Shown piece after piece: positions 46,571 to 55,830 of a DNA stretch of 64,000 nt (position 1 is its first letter; each line of letters opens with the position of its first letter). This DNA is from Lysobacter enzymogenes (lineage in GTDB: Bacteria > Pseudomonadota > Gammaproteobacteria > Xanthomonadales > Xanthomonadaceae). The DNA lies in contig NZ_CP067395.1 of NCBI RefSeq assembly GCF_017355525.1, forward strand, positions 4,123,001 through 4,187,000, written 5' to 3'. Position numbers and translations under genes: made by a program. The notes below the pieces were generated by a model. The model saw only the letters and a program-made list of their open reading frames with translations. It made no database searches and had not been told where the DNA came from.

Positions 46571-49474
46571 ATGCCGGCAATGCCGAAACAGACGCCCCTG
46601 CCTTTCCCCGACGCCGCGGCGGCCGATGCCGCAGCGGTTCCGGACCGCGCCGCGCCGGCCGCGACGGATCCCAGCGATCCCGCCGCCGCCGCGGATCCAG
46701 GCAGCGACAACGCAAATCCAGTCACATCGAACATGCCCCAAGCGTCCGTTCCGAACACTTCCGATCCGTCTGGTCCCGTGCCCGCCGAGGGCGACGCCGT
46801 CGCCCGCGCGTCCGCCGCCCAGGACGAGCCCATCGCCGCTCCGGGCACCGCCGAACCGTCGCCTGCGCCCGACCCGGCCGCCGAACACGACCCCGAGCAG
46901 CCCGAACTGCCGATGCCGACGCCCGTCGCCGCCGCGTCCGCCGGCGCCGGCCCGTCCGCGCCCGCGCCGCGGCCATGGTGGGCGCGCCTGCTCGGCAAGC
47001 TGATGGCGCCGTGGGTCGCGCTGACCGTCGAGCCGAAGAACCCGCAGCAGCACGTCGCCGAGCAATGGCAGGGCCGCCCGGTCTGCTACGTGCTGGAGGA
47101 CTACGGCCTGTCCAACGCGCTGATCCTGGAGCGCGCCTGCCTGGAAAGCGGCCTGCCGTCGCCGCTGCAACCGCTGCCGGGCGACCCGCTCGGGCGCAAG
47201 CGCGCCTATGTCGCGCTGTCGCGGCGCAACGCCGGCACCCTGGCGCCGGCCGGCCCGCCGTCGGCGAAAACCCATTCGGGTTCGCTGGCGCGGCTGCTCG
47301 ACGCGCACCGCGTCGATCCGCACCTGGACGTGCAGCTGGTGCCGGTGTCGATCTTCGTCGGCCGCGCGCCGGACCGCACCAGCGGCTGGTTCTCGGTGCT
47401 GTTCTCGGAGAACTGGACCCTGGTCGGCCGCTTCCGCCGCCTGCTCGCGATCGCGCTCAACGGCCGCCACACCACGGTGCGGTTCTCACCGCCGGTGTCG
47501 CTGCGCGGCATCGTCGACGAAGGGCTGGAGCCCGAACGCACGGTGCGCAAGCTCTCGCGCGTGCTGCGCACCCACTTCCGCCGCATCCGCGCGGCGGTGA
47601 TCGGGCCCGACCTGTCGACCCGGCGCATGCTGATCGACCGCGTGCTCGCCAGCGACCCGGTCAAGGAAGCCATCGCCGACCAGGCCCGCCGCGACGGCAC
47701 CGACGCCGCCGAGGCCTGGAAAAAGGCCCACGCGATGGCCTACGAGATCGCCGCCGACTATTCGCATCCGGTGGTGCGCTCGGCCAGCTTCCTGCTCACG
47801 CCGGTGTGGAACCGCATCTACCGCGGCGTGCTGGTCCATCACCTGGACCGGCTCAAGCAGGAAGCGCCCGGCTTCGAAGTGGTCTACGTGCCCTGCCACC
47901 GCAGCCATCTGGACTACCTGCTGCTGAGCTATTTGCTCTACACCAAGGGCATCGTGCCGCCGCACATCGCCGCCGGCGTGAACCTCAATCTGCCGGTGGT
48001 CGGCACCATCCTGCGCAAGGGCGGCGCGTTCTTCCTGCGCCGCAGCATCCGCGGCAGCGCGCTGTATTCGGCGGTGTTCTCCGAATACGTGGCGCAGCTG
48101 GTCGCCGGCGGCTACTCGATCGAATACTTCATCGAAGGCGGGCGTTCGCGCACCGGCCGGCTGCTGCCGCCGAAGGGCGGCATGCTGGTGATGACCGTGC
48201 GCGGCTTCCTGCGCCAGCCGACCCGACCGGTGCTGTTCCAGCCGGTCTACATCGGCTACGAGAAGCTGATGGAAGGCAACAGCTACCGCGACGAACTGTC
48301 GGGCAAGCCGAAGGAAAAGGAATCGATCTGGCAGCTGCTGTGGGGCATTCCCAAGGTGCTGCGCTCCAACTACGGCCAGGTGGTGGTGAACTTCGGCGAG
48401 CCGATCAAGCTCGGCGACATGCTCAGCGAGCATGCGCCGGAATGGGACGGCCGGCCGCTGGAGGAAGACGACAAGCCGCAGTGGCTGTCCGATACGGTCG
48501 ACGCGCTGGCCCAGCAGATCCAGGTCAACGTCAACCGCGCCGCCGACGTCAACCCGATCAACCTGCTGGCGTTGGCGCTGCTGTCCACGCCCAAGCACGC
48601 GATGGGCGAAGCCGACCTGCTCGCGCAGATCGCGCTGAGCAAGACCTTGCTGGCCGAACTGCCGTACTCCGACCGCGTCACCGTGACCCCGCACACGCCG
48701 CAGGAAATCGTCGCCCACGGCGAAGAGATCAACGTGCTCGAGCGCATCGCCCATCCGCTCGGCGACGTGCTCGGCGTGGACGAGGACAAGGCGGTGTTGC
48801 TGAGCTACTTCCGCAACAACGTGCTGCACCTGTTCACCGCCGCCTCGTGGATCGCCTGCTGCTTCCAGCACAACCGGCGCATGAGCCTGGCCGGCGTGCT
48901 GCGCCTGGGGCGCAGCGTGTATCCGTTCCTGCAGGCCGAGCTGTTCCTGCCGTGGAGCGAGGACGAATTCGCCCAGCGCCTGGCGCGCACGGTCGATGTG
49001 TTCATCCGCGAAGGCCTGCTCGAGAAGGTCAGCGACGACGACGGCGGCATCCTCGCCCGCAACGCCGGCCAGACCGACGAAGTGTTCCGCCTGCGCGCGA
49101 TCGGCCATTCGCTGCAACAGGCGTTCGAGCGTTACTACATCGCCATTTCGGTGCTGGTGAAGAACGGCCCGGGCACCTTGTCGGCGGCCGAACTCGAAAG
49201 CCTGTGCCAGCTCGCCGCGCAGCGTTTGTCGCTGCTGTACGCGCCGGCCGCGCCGGAGTTCTTCGACAAGACCCTGTTCCGCGGTTTCATCCAGAAACTG
49301 CGCGAACTGCGGCTGGTGTGGCCCGACAGCCAGAGCAAGCTGGCGTTCGACCAGCGCCTGGACGCGTGGGCCAAGGACGCCAAGGTCATCCTCGGGCGCG
49401 AGCTGCGGCATACGATCGAGAAGATCAGTCCGGAGATGGCGGCGAAGCCGGCGGCGCCGGAGGCGGGCGGCTGA
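46571..49474 (+). CDS. plsB: Glycerol-3-phosphate 1-O-acyltransferase
   Basis: 967 residues. First step of phospholipid synthesis: acyl transfer to the sn-1 position of glycerol 3-phosphate at the inner membrane. The catalytic H(x)4D box is H443-R-S-H-L-D448 in PCHRSHLDYLL. GAFFLRRSI (motif II), FIEGGRSRTGR (motif III) and the VPVYIGY-like FQPVYIGYEKLM (motif IV) follow. The first 135 residues are Ala/Pro/Glu-rich and look disordered, extending the family by more than 100 residues. ATG at 46571 or 46580 is possible. The C-terminal domain is full length. Confidence 0.95.
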   Translation: MPAMPKQTPLPFPDAAAADAAAVPDRAAPAATDPSDPAAAADPGSDNANPVTSNMPQASVPNTSDPSGPVPAEGDAVARASAAQDEPIAAPGTAEPSPAPDPAAEHDPEQPELPMPTPVAAASAGAGPSAPAPRPWWARLLGKLMAPWVALTVEPKNPQQHVAEQWQGRPVCYVLEDYGLSNALILERACLESGLPSPLQPLPGDPLGRKRAYVALSRRNAGTLAPAGPPSAKTHSGSLARLLDAHRVDPHLDVQLVPVSIFVGRAPDRTSGWFSVLFSENWTLVGRFRRLLAIALNGRHTTVRFSPPVSLRGIVDEGLEPERTVRKLSRVLRTHFRRIRAAVIGPDLSTRRMLIDRVLASDPVKEAIADQARRDGTDAAEAWKKAHAMAYEIAADYSHPVVRSASFLLTPVWNRIYRGVLVHHLDRLKQEAPGFEVVYVPCHRSHLDYLLLSYLLYTKGIVPPHIAAGVNLNLPVVGTILRKGGAFFLRRSIRGSALYSAVFSEYVAQLVAGGYSIEYFIEGGRSRTGRLLPPKGGMLVMTVRGFLRQPTRPVLFQPVYIGYEKLMEGNSYRDELSGKPKEKESIWQLLWGIPKVLRSNYGQVVVNFGEPIKLGDMLSEHAPEWDGRPLEEDDKPQWLSDTVDALAQQIQVNVNRAADVNPINLLALALLSTPKHAMGEADLLAQIALSKTLLAELPYSDRVTVTPHTPQEIVAHGEEINVLERIAHPLGDVLGVDEDKAVLLSYFRNNVLHLFTAASWIACCFQHNRRMSLAGVLRLGRSVYPFLQAELFLPWSEDEFAQRLARTVDVFIREGLLEKVSDDDGGILARNAGQTDEVFRLRAIGHSLQQAFERYYIAISVLVKNGPGTLSAAELESLCQLAAQRLSLLYAPAAPEFFDKTLFRGFIQKLRELRLVWPDSQSKLAFDQRLDAWAKDAKVILGRELRHTIEKISPEMAAKPAAPEAGG

Positions 49475-49543
49475 ACGCGGCGCGGCCGTCCGTGCGGGCG
49501 GCCGCGCTTGTCGCGCATCGGGTTCGCGCCGATACTGCGCGCG

Positions 49544-49563
49544 CCTCTCTCTAGGGAGAGAGG
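49544..49563 (+). other. Stem-loop in the 5' region of the following gene
   Basis: cctctctc pairs with gagagagg around a four-base loop, ending 20 bases before the ATG at 49583, followed by ttt. It could be a weak terminator of plsB or a leader hairpin. Confidence 0.5.
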
Positions 49564-49582
49564 TTTCACAGGGGAAATCCAT

Positions 49583-50779
49583 ATGCTCAAGTTCACCGCT
49601 TTGGCGGCGGGCGCGTTCGCGCTGCTGTCGTGCGCAGACTGCAGCGCGGCCGACGAGGCCGACGGCTACCGTCCCGAACGCGCGGCGATGGCCGCGCAGA
49701 TGCCGGTCTACCTGGTCGTGCTCAATTCGCGGGTGCGGCCGCAGATCGACTATCCGCGCATGGTCGGCGGCAACGTCTATATGCCTCAGCCGTATTACCA
49801 CAACAACGTCCCGGGCCTGAGCGTGGGGCAGGCGGCGCTGGCCAACGCTCTGGGCGCCGCGCTGGCCGATGCGATGATCTATGCCGAGGCCAAGCAGCGC
49901 GCGGCCGCGGCGTATGCGCCGGTGGTCGGCGGCCGCTGCGATCTGGAGATCGCAGCGCCGTTGCAGCAGACCTTGCGCGAGGCGATGGCGCGCGCGCCGT
50001 GGGGCGCGAACGTCCAGCCGATTCTGATCGACGGCGACGTCGAGGACTGGGACAAGCAGATTCCCAAAGACCGGCCGCGCCAGGTCTTCAGCGTGAGCGC
50101 CAGCCTGACGCCCGGGCTCGGCGCGCTGCTGACCTCGGTGGATCTGGCGGCTTATTCGCCCGAAGGCGGAGGGTCCGGCTCGTCCTGGCAGAAGAAGCCG
50201 TTGTGGCAAGACCGGTTCATCGTGGTCTCCGATGTCGTGGCCCTGCCTGCCAAGAGCAACGCCGACCGGGCGCGGATGGCGGCGCAGGAAGACGCGCGTT
50301 ATGCCGAAAGCGGCGATCTGGCGGTGGTGGCCAAGGTTGCCAAGGACATTTACGGCGCGGGCAAGTCCGAACGCATGCGCGCTACGGCCGCCGATCGCTT
50401 GCACAAGCGCAACCTCAAGCTCGCGCGCGAGGCCGATTGGTCGCTGCTGACCGAAGGCCCGCGCCGAGGCGAGTTGTGGAGCCAGGACGATTGCGCGCCG
50501 ATGCGCGCCGCCGTCGCGGCCGCCAGCGGCGAACTCGGACGCATGCTCGACGACCTGTACGCGCAGCGCTTGCCGCCGCGCCTGCAGGCCAAGCACAAGA
50601 CCAAGGACGATCCCCCGGAGGCGCCGGGCGAGCGCAAGATCCGGGCGTTGCCGGGCGGCGTGTATGTGTCGCGCAACGAGGGCGGCACCACGCCGTTGGC
50701 CTATCGCTATCAACTGCTGCCGCAGGAGAAGGAACAAGGCCAGGACCAGGCCCAAGCCCAAGCCCAAGCCCAGAATTAA
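49583..50779 (+). CDS. Exported protein of unknown function
   Basis: 398 residues, start at 49583 with agggg upstream. A short N-terminal hydrophobic segment (MLKFTALAAGAFALLSC...) could be a signal peptide or lipobox. The mature part has a RVRPQIDYPRMVGGNVYMPQPYY segment, two basic helical stretches (about 215-300) and an acidic C-terminus. Its end is (Gln-Ala)n from a ccaag hexamer. No family is recognised. The position between plsB and a polytopic membrane protein suggests an envelope role. Confidence 0.65.
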   Translation: MLKFTALAAGAFALLSCADCSAADEADGYRPERAAMAAQMPVYLVVLNSRVRPQIDYPRMVGGNVYMPQPYYHNNVPGLSVGQAALANALGAALADAMIYAEAKQRAAAAYAPVVGGRCDLEIAAPLQQTLREAMARAPWGANVQPILIDGDVEDWDKQIPKDRPRQVFSVSASLTPGLGALLTSVDLAAYSPEGGGSGSSWQKKPLWQDRFIVVSDVVALPAKSNADRARMAAQEDARYAESGDLAVVAKVAKDIYGAGKSERMRATAADRLHKRNLKLAREADWSLLTEGPRRGELWSQDDCAPMRAAVAAASGELGRMLDDLYAQRLPPRLQAKHKTKDDPPEAPGERKIRALPGGVYVSRNEGGTTPLAYRYQLLPQEKEQGQDQAQAQAQAQN

Positions 50780-50910
50780 GACCGAGTGCGCGGGCGGCGC
50801 CGGGCGCGCCGCCCGCGTTCCTCGCAGCGGACGGGCGCACCTGATAGTCGTCACTGCGCCCGGTGGCGCGCGCGGGGTACCATCGTCCGACTCCGCACCG
50901 GCTACCGCCG

Positions 50911-52206
50911 ATGTCCTCCTCCGCTTCCGCCGCCGACCTCGCTTCTGCTCCGTCCGCCCCGCTGCAGCCGGCCGACAGCGAGCGCCTAGGCCCCGGCGCC
51001 TGGCGCGAAATCCCCCTGCTGACCGCGCGCCTGCTGTGGCGGCACTGGCCGGCGCTGGCGTTCTGGTTCTTCGCCCAGCGGCTGTGCTACGGCCTGCTGA
51101 TGGACCTGGCGGTCAAGCTCGGCGAGCGTTCGCTGCTGCTGTCGTTCGCGTCCCTGTCGGTGCTGATCGTCACCCAGCTGGCCGGCACCATCTTCATGTT
51201 CCAGTCGCTGCGGCCGTCGCTGCCGATGCTGGCCGGCGGCGCCGCGGTGCCGGATACGCGGGTGGTGCGCAAGCAGTGGATCACTTCGCTGGCGATCGCG
51301 TTGCTGCCGTTCTTCGCCTACTACGTGGGCTGGGGCCTGATGGAGGATCTGCGCCGGTCGTTCATCACCGAATACATCTTCAGCGTGTGGGAGAAGGAAG
51401 ACTTCCGCCACGTGCTCAAGCTCAAGGGCCTGTGGATCGCGCTGGCGGCGGCGTGGGCGGTGCGCTGGTTCAGCAAGCGCCGCGCGGCGGCGACCGGGCA
51501 TGCGTCGTGGAACGTTTTGGCGACCGTGTGCGAGGCGTACTGGGTGTTCGTCGGCGTGGCCGCGATCGGCCAGGCGATCAAGGGCGGCAAGGATTGGTGG
51601 CACGAACGCGCGGTGTACGTGGCGGTCGGCGATTGGTGGGAAAGCCCGACCGCGCTGTTCAAGACCCTGGCGCCGACCAAGCGCGCGCTGGCGCCGGTGT
51701 GGGATTTCCTCAGCACCGCCGGCGGCGCGATCGCGCTGCCGCTGATCTGGCTGGCGATCACCGCGATTATCTACGGCATCGACCTGCGCAAGGCGCAGCG
51801 CATCGACCAGGCCGACGAACAACTGGGCCGCGCGGTCGCGCGCTTCAAGTCGATGCATTTCACTCTGCGCATGCTCGCCGACAAGGCCAGCGCCGGCTGG
51901 ACCAGCAAGGGCGTGCCGGTGGTCAACAGCCTGCGTTTGGTGTTGCGCGCGGGTTTGCCGGCGCTGCTGACGTTGTGCGTGTGCTGGCAGCTGCTGGCGT
52001 ATCTGGATTCGTGGTCGTGGCACTGGATGCAGCAGTGGGTCGGCCCGAAGGATCCGGATTGGCAATCGGTGGAAGGGCAGGTCTACGCCGCCTTCCTCAA
52101 CACGCCGCTGTCGTTCCGGCCGTCGCTGTTCACCGATGTGCTGCGGGTGGTGCTGCTGGCGGCGACGTTCGATCGCGCCATCGCGCGCTTGCCGCGGGCG
52201 GTTTGA
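50911..52206 (+). CDS. Polytopic membrane protein of unknown function
   Basis: 431 residues from ATG 50911 (upstream in-frame start at 50863 rejected for lack of ribosome site). An N-terminal Ser/Ala region is followed by about six to eight hydrophobic helices: LLSFASLSVLIVTQLAGTIFMF, ITSLAIALLPFFAYYVGWG, LWIALAAAWAVRW, VFVGVAAIGQAI, and others near the end. A DWW/WHE-type patch (GGKDWWHERAVYVAVGDWWESP) connects two of them. I recognise no transporter motif. The gene converges on the three single-pass membrane-protein genes at 52407-54282. Confidence 0.7.
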   Translation: MSSSASAADLASAPSAPLQPADSERLGPGAWREIPLLTARLLWRHWPALAFWFFAQRLCYGLLMDLAVKLGERSLLLSFASLSVLIVTQLAGTIFMFQSLRPSLPMLAGGAAVPDTRVVRKQWITSLAIALLPFFAYYVGWGLMEDLRRSFITEYIFSVWEKEDFRHVLKLKGLWIALAAAWAVRWFSKRRAAATGHASWNVLATVCEAYWVFVGVAAIGQAIKGGKDWWHERAVYVAVGDWWESPTALFKTLAPTKRALAPVWDFLSTAGGAIALPLIWLAITAIIYGIDLRKAQRIDQADEQLGRAVARFKSMHFTLRMLADKASAGWTSKGVPVVNSLRLVLRAGLPALLTLCVCWQLLAYLDSWSWHWMQQWVGPKDPDWQSVEGQVYAAFLNTPLSFRPSLFTDVLRVVLLAATFDRAIARLPRAV

Positions 52207-52242
52207 TCCGAAGGCACGGCTTCGCAGCCGCATCGCGATGAA

Positions 52243-52388
52243 GCCCTGGATCCCCGCGTTCGCGGGGATGACGGTCTGCAAGTGGCGCCGCGAAACCCAC
52301 CTCACGTCATGCCCGCGAACGCGGGCATCCAGGGCTTCACCGAGGCATGACTCCGAGGTCTTGGACCCCCGCCTTCGCGGGAACGACG
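52243..52388. repeat. Family A inverted repeat, extended (three modules)
   Basis: Three hairpin modules in a row: gccctggatccccgcgttcg, then cgtcatgcccgcgaacgcgg, then cttggacccccgccttcgcg. All use the family A words, in alternating orientation. It fills the gap between convergent gene ends at 52206 and 52407. Confidence 0.9.
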
Positions 52389-52406
52389 TACCGAGCGAGC
52401 CGCCGA

Positions 52407-53030
52407 CTACAACGCGAATTCGAGATAACGCCCGTCGGCCTTGCCCGAGTACCGGAACTCGATGCGCGCACGCAGATCGCCCAGGCGCTGCCCGCGCGGC
52501 AACACGAACGCATGCTGGAACGCGAACGGCCGTCCCGGCACCGCCAGCACCTGCTTGAACGAATCGTCGTAGCCGCTGCCGCAGGTGCTCGGCAGGCGCG
52601 GGCCGGACAGGCGCGGCAGCGCGCCGGCGCCGGCGTTCCAGCGCCGGCCCTGGGCGTCGACGATGGCGCCGACGCAGGTGTCCAGGTCGCGGGTCTTGGC
52701 GCCCGAATCGGGGATCACTTCATAACGCAGCAACACCACTTCGGCGTCCTTGCGCAGCGGGCCGCGCAGGCGCGGGTCGCGCGGCGCCAGCGATTCGGCC
52801 GCGACCAGTTTCCAGCGCGCGCCGTTGAACGCGGTCCAGTCGTTCTTGTTCGCCGCCACCGCCACGCTGGGATTGCGTTCGCGGTAGCGCTGCAAGGCGT
52901 CGCGATACGGCAGCCACAGCGCCAGCGCACCGACCACGGCGGTGCCGATCAGCCACAGCGCGTTGCGCCGCCACCAACCGGCGGGCGGCGCGGTCGCGGA
53001 AGCATCGGCGGCGGAAGAAGTCGTCGTCAT
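52407..53030 (-). CDS. Single-pass membrane-anchored protein of unknown function (cluster gene 3)
   Basis: 207 residues with one hydrophobic segment (about 27-41, ALWLIGTAVVGALALWL) near the N-terminus and a soluble C-terminal domain. The domain has KNDWTAFNGARWKLVAAESL, EVVLLRYEVIPDSG, DTCVGAIVDAQGRRW, CGSGYDDSFKQVLAVPGRPF and ARIEFRYSGKADGRYLEFAL. It looks beta-rich. No family is recognised. The gene is the last of three consecutive minus-strand genes encoding similar-size anchored proteins. Confidence 0.7.
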   Translation of the reverse strand: MTTTSSAADASATAPPAGWWRRNALWLIGTAVVGALALWLPYRDALQRYRERNPSVAVAANKNDWTAFNGARWKLVAAESLAPRDPRLRGPLRKDAEVVLLRYEVIPDSGAKTRDLDTCVGAIVDAQGRRWNAGAGALPRLSGPRLPSTCGSGYDDSFKQVLAVPGRPFAFQHAFVLPRGQRLGDLRARIEFRYSGKADGRYLEFAL

Positions 53031-53041
53031 CGCAGGGCCGC

Positions 53042-53671
53042 TCACATCCGCAGGTCCAGAACCGGTTTGGCCTCGGCCAGCAGCTTGCGCGCGGCCGCCT
53101 TGTCGAGCTTCAGGTCGACATCGACGAGGCTGTCGCCGCCGACCGGCAGCAGGCTGCCCCAATACAGCTGCAGGTGCGCGCCTTCGAGCTGGTCCGGCGG
53201 CAGTTCGAAGAACCACGCGCCGCTCTCGGGCAGGCCCGGCGCGAGCTCGCGCTGGTTGAGGGTGAAGCCGGGCAGCTTGGGCCGGTCCGGGCTCGACGCC
53301 ACGTAGACCAAGCCGTCGCGGGTGCGGATCTGCGCGCTGAGGTACCCCGGCCGCTGGGTCGCCTCGACCTTGGCCAGCACCGACAGCCACACGCCCGCGC
53401 TGCGCAGGGTGCGGTCTTCGGGATGGGCGAAATCGCCCTTGAGCAGATACGCCTGGGCGACCTTGAGCCGGCCGACCTCGACCGCGAAATTGCGCCCGGC
53501 CGCGCGCGCCGCCGGCGCCGATTGCAGCAGCGGCGCGTCGCGCTGCTCGTAGCTGGATTCGCCCTTGCGCAGCGCCACCACCGCGGCCAGCGCCAGCACG
53601 ATCCACAGCGCGTCGCGCCAGCGCCAGCGCGGCAGGCGCGCGCGCGGCGCGGCCGGCGAGGGCGCGCTCAT
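53042..53671 (-). CDS. Single-pass membrane-anchored protein of unknown function (cluster gene 2)
   Basis: 209 residues. One transmembrane segment (about 21-34) is followed by a periplasm-facing domain: AVEVGRLKVAQAYLLKGDFAHPEDRTLRSAGVWLSVLAKVEATQRPGYLSAQIRTRDGLVYVASS is the best-conserved-looking part (key words VxxxxWLSVLAKVEATxRPxYLSAQIRTxDGLxYxAS). The C-terminus LQLYWGSLLPVGGDSLVDVDLKLD is beta-like. Its ATG overlaps the stop of cluster gene 1 by ATGA. Function unknown. Confidence 0.72.
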   Translation of the reverse strand: MSAPSPAAPRARLPRWRWRDALWIVLALAAVVALRKGESSYEQRDAPLLQSAPAARAAGRNFAVEVGRLKVAQAYLLKGDFAHPEDRTLRSAGVWLSVLAKVEATQRPGYLSAQIRTRDGLVYVASSPDRPKLPGFTLNQRELAPGLPESGAWFFELPPDQLEGAHLQLYWGSLLPVGGDSLVDVDLKLDKAAARKLLAEAKPVLDLRM

Positions 53672-54282
53672 GGCGCCACCCGGCGGTCGCGCAGGTCCTG
53701 CACGGCCAGCTTGAAGCTCGCCGCGGGCTTGTCCTGCAGCCAGGCGCCTTCGTCGTTGAGATAGGCCTTGGCCTTGTAGTCGCGGCCGAACAGGCCGAAC
53801 AACTGGGTCGGCGCGTACGCGTAGTCCGGCGGCAGCTTCCAGACCAGGTCGACGCGTTGTTTCAGGCGCGGGTGCAGGTCGGCGAGCAGGCTGTGGTCGT
53901 CCGCGGCCAGCGGCAGCCCGGCCTTGACGATCTCGCGCTTGGGCCCGACCAGGATCAGGTCGTCGAGCAGATAACCGTGGCTGTTGAAGCTGCGCCCGGT
54001 GCGGTTCTCGACCTCGGCCTGCAGCACCAGGTACAGCTGGCCCGGCTCGATCCGCCCGCCGGGCTTGTAATAGGCGACCCAGGCGCTCAGCGGCGTCACC
54101 GCCATCGCCCCGGTCTGCACGCGCTTGCCGGCCGGATACTGCGGCAGCGGCTTGGCCCTGGCCTTGGCCGGCTCGAATCCGCCGAGCGCGAATACCGCGA
54201 TCAGCGCGACCGCGGCGACGGCCGCGAGGGCCTGCCACCACGGGTTGCGCGCCGCGCCGATCAGTTCGTCCTTATTCGCCAT
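53668..54282 (-). CDS. Single-pass membrane-anchored DUF4352-like protein (cluster gene 1)
   Basis: 204 residues from ATG 54282. A transmembrane segment (about 18-35) is followed by an Ig-like domain similar in outline to DUF4352: VQTGAMAVTPLSAWVAY, IEPGQLYLVLQAEVENRTGRSF (the vLxvxVxNxxxxs core), and LILVGPKREIVK. The C-terminus is basic. This is the first gene of the unit and overlaps gene 2 (ATGA), so the three proteins probably act together at the membrane. Similarity to DUF4352 is by pattern only. Confidence 0.7.
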   Translation of the reverse strand: MANKDELIGAARNPWWQALAAVAAVALIAVFALGGFEPAKARAKPLPQYPAGKRVQTGAMAVTPLSAWVAYYKPGGRIEPGQLYLVLQAEVENRTGRSFNSHGYLLDDLILVGPKREIVKAGLPLAADDHSLLADLHPRLKQRVDLVWKLPPDYAYAPTQLFGLFGRDYKAKAYLNDEGAWLQDKPAASFKLAVQDLRDRRVAP

Positions 54283-54400
54283 GCCGGGGCCCGTTGCGAG
54301 TGCGCGCACCGTAGCACGAGGGGACGGGGCGGCTGCACCCGGGGACGTCACCAGGGGCGCATGACAGCTGCCATGCCGGCGCGCGCGGACGCGCTGCGGC

Positions 54401-54610
54401 TCAGGCCGGTTCGTCGGGGATCAGCGCGCTTTCGAGCCGGGCGATGCAGTCCTTCAGCCACAGCTTGCGCTTCTTCAGGCGCTTGACCGTCAGCTCGTCG
54501 GCCTGCGGGTCCAGGCCGAGGCGGTCGATGGCGGCGTCGAGATCGCGATGCTCCACCCGCAGGTCGGCGAGCTGGCGGGCGATTTCGGCGGCATCGGCAC
54601 TGGCGGTCAT
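54401..54610 (-). CDS. YdcH-family (DUF465) small protein
   Basis: 69 residues. The pattern [18 protein letters not shown], then [19 protein letters not shown], is that of the YdcH/DUF465 family: LKKxKLxLKD is the signature. It is a small coiled-coil-like cytoplasmic protein of unknown role. The gene faces ttcA across a 144-base divergent spacer. Confidence 0.88.
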   Translation of the reverse strand: MTASADAAEIARQLADLRVEHRDLDAAIDRLGLDPQADELTVKRLKKRKLWLKDCIARLESALIPDEPA

Positions 54611-54754
54611 GGCCCTGAGCTTAAACCGCCGCCGTGTCCGTCGTCATCGGCCGCCGCGCGCAGGGCGCAAACCCTTGCGGCGGTTGGCTTGCGGCCCGCG
54701 CGCGGCGGCGTCCGGGCCGTGTTCACCGACCCTTGGCGTAGAATCGGCGGCCTG

Positions 54755-55660
54755 ATGAGTACCGTCCTGCCTCTCGCCGAACCCGTCCGCCGCGCCCGCG
54801 CCGCCGACCCCGCCGCCACCGATGTCGGCCGCCTCGGCGCGCGCCTGCGCCACCAGGTCGGCCGCGCCATCGCCGACTTCGGCATGATCGAAGAAGGCGA
54901 CAAGGTCATGGTCTGCCTGTCCGGCGGCAAGGACAGCTACACCCTGCTCGACATCCTGATGCAGTTGCAGAAGAAGGCGCCGGTGAAGTTCGAGCTGGTC
55001 GCGGTCAACCTCGACCAGAAGCAGCCGGACTTTCCCGAGCACGTGCTGCCGCAGTACCTCGAATCGGTCGGCGTGGCGTACAAGATCCTCGAGCAGGACA
55101 CCTACTCGGTGGTCACGCGCGTGGTGCCGGAAGGCAAGACCATGTGCTCCTTGTGCTCGCGGCTGCGGCGCGGGGCGCTCTATACCTACGCGGCGGAACA
55201 GGGCTTCACCAAGATCGCGCTCGGGCATCATCGCGACGATCTGGTCGCCACGTTCTTCCTGAACCTGTTTTTCCACGCCAAGCTCAGCGGCATGCCGCCG
55301 AAGCTGCTGTCCGACGACGGCCGCCATGTGGTGATCCGGCCGCTGGCTTACGTGCGCGAGGACGACATCGTCGAATACGCCGCCGCGCGCCGGTTTCCGA
55401 TCATTCCGTGCAACCTGTGCGGTTCGCAGGAGAACCTGCAGCGCAAGCAGGTCAAGCGGATGATGGACGCGTGGGAACGCGAGACGCCCGGGCGGCTGGA
55501 AATCATCGCGCGCGCGCTCGGCGATATCCGGCCGTCGCAGCTCAGCGATCCGAAGCTGTTCGATTTCCTCGGCCTGGGGCAGGCCGGCGGCGCGGCGGCG
55601 CAGGCGCCGGTGTGGCTGGACGAGGCCGGCTCCGACGATCCGGTCGCGCAGATCGGATGA
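54755..55660 (+). CDS. ttcA: tRNA 2-thiocytidine synthetase
   Basis: Adds sulfur to C32 of certain tRNAs using an Fe-S cluster and ATP. 301 residues. The PP-loop is SGGKDS (S56-S61). The cluster-binding CxxC pairs are C131/C134 ([11 protein letters not shown]) and C219/C222 (CNLCGS). [17 protein letters not shown] and the [14 protein letters not shown] block are typical of TtcA. The ATG at 54755 was chosen from several upstream in-frame starts because it begins just before the conserved region. Confidence 0.96.
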   Translation: MSTVLPLAEPVRRARAADPAATDVGRLGARLRHQVGRAIADFGMIEEGDKVMVCLSGGKDSYTLLDILMQLQKKAPVKFELVAVNLDQKQPDFPEHVLPQYLESVGVAYKILEQDTYSVVTRVVPEGKTMCSLCSRLRRGALYTYAAEQGFTKIALGHHRDDLVATFFLNLFFHAKLSGMPPKLLSDDGRHVVIRPLAYVREDDIVEYAAARRFPIIPCNLCGSQENLQRKQVKRMMDAWERETPGRLEIIARALGDIRPSQLSDPKLFDFLGLGQAGGAAAQAPVWLDEAGSDDPVAQIG

Positions 55661-55678
55661 TCCATCGTTTCATCGCAC

Positions 55679-55763
55679 CGTCGTTCCCGCGCAAGCGGGA
55701 ACCCAGGGCGTTACGTGCGGGAACGCACGAGGTCTCCGGATTCCCGCTTGCGCGGGACTGACG
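55679..55763. repeat. Family A inverted repeat
   Basis: cgtcgttcccgcgcaagcgg and its partner ctccggattcccgcttgcgcg around a short linker. It sits in the 170-base spacer between ttcA and rdgC, followed by a pyrimidine-rich stretch (gattcccgatttcccctttc). Confidence 0.85.
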
Positions 55764-55830
55764 ACACACGGCAGGCGCGGCACCCGCGACGCCGATTCCC
55801 GATTTCCCCTTTCCTATTCCCGGTCTCTGA

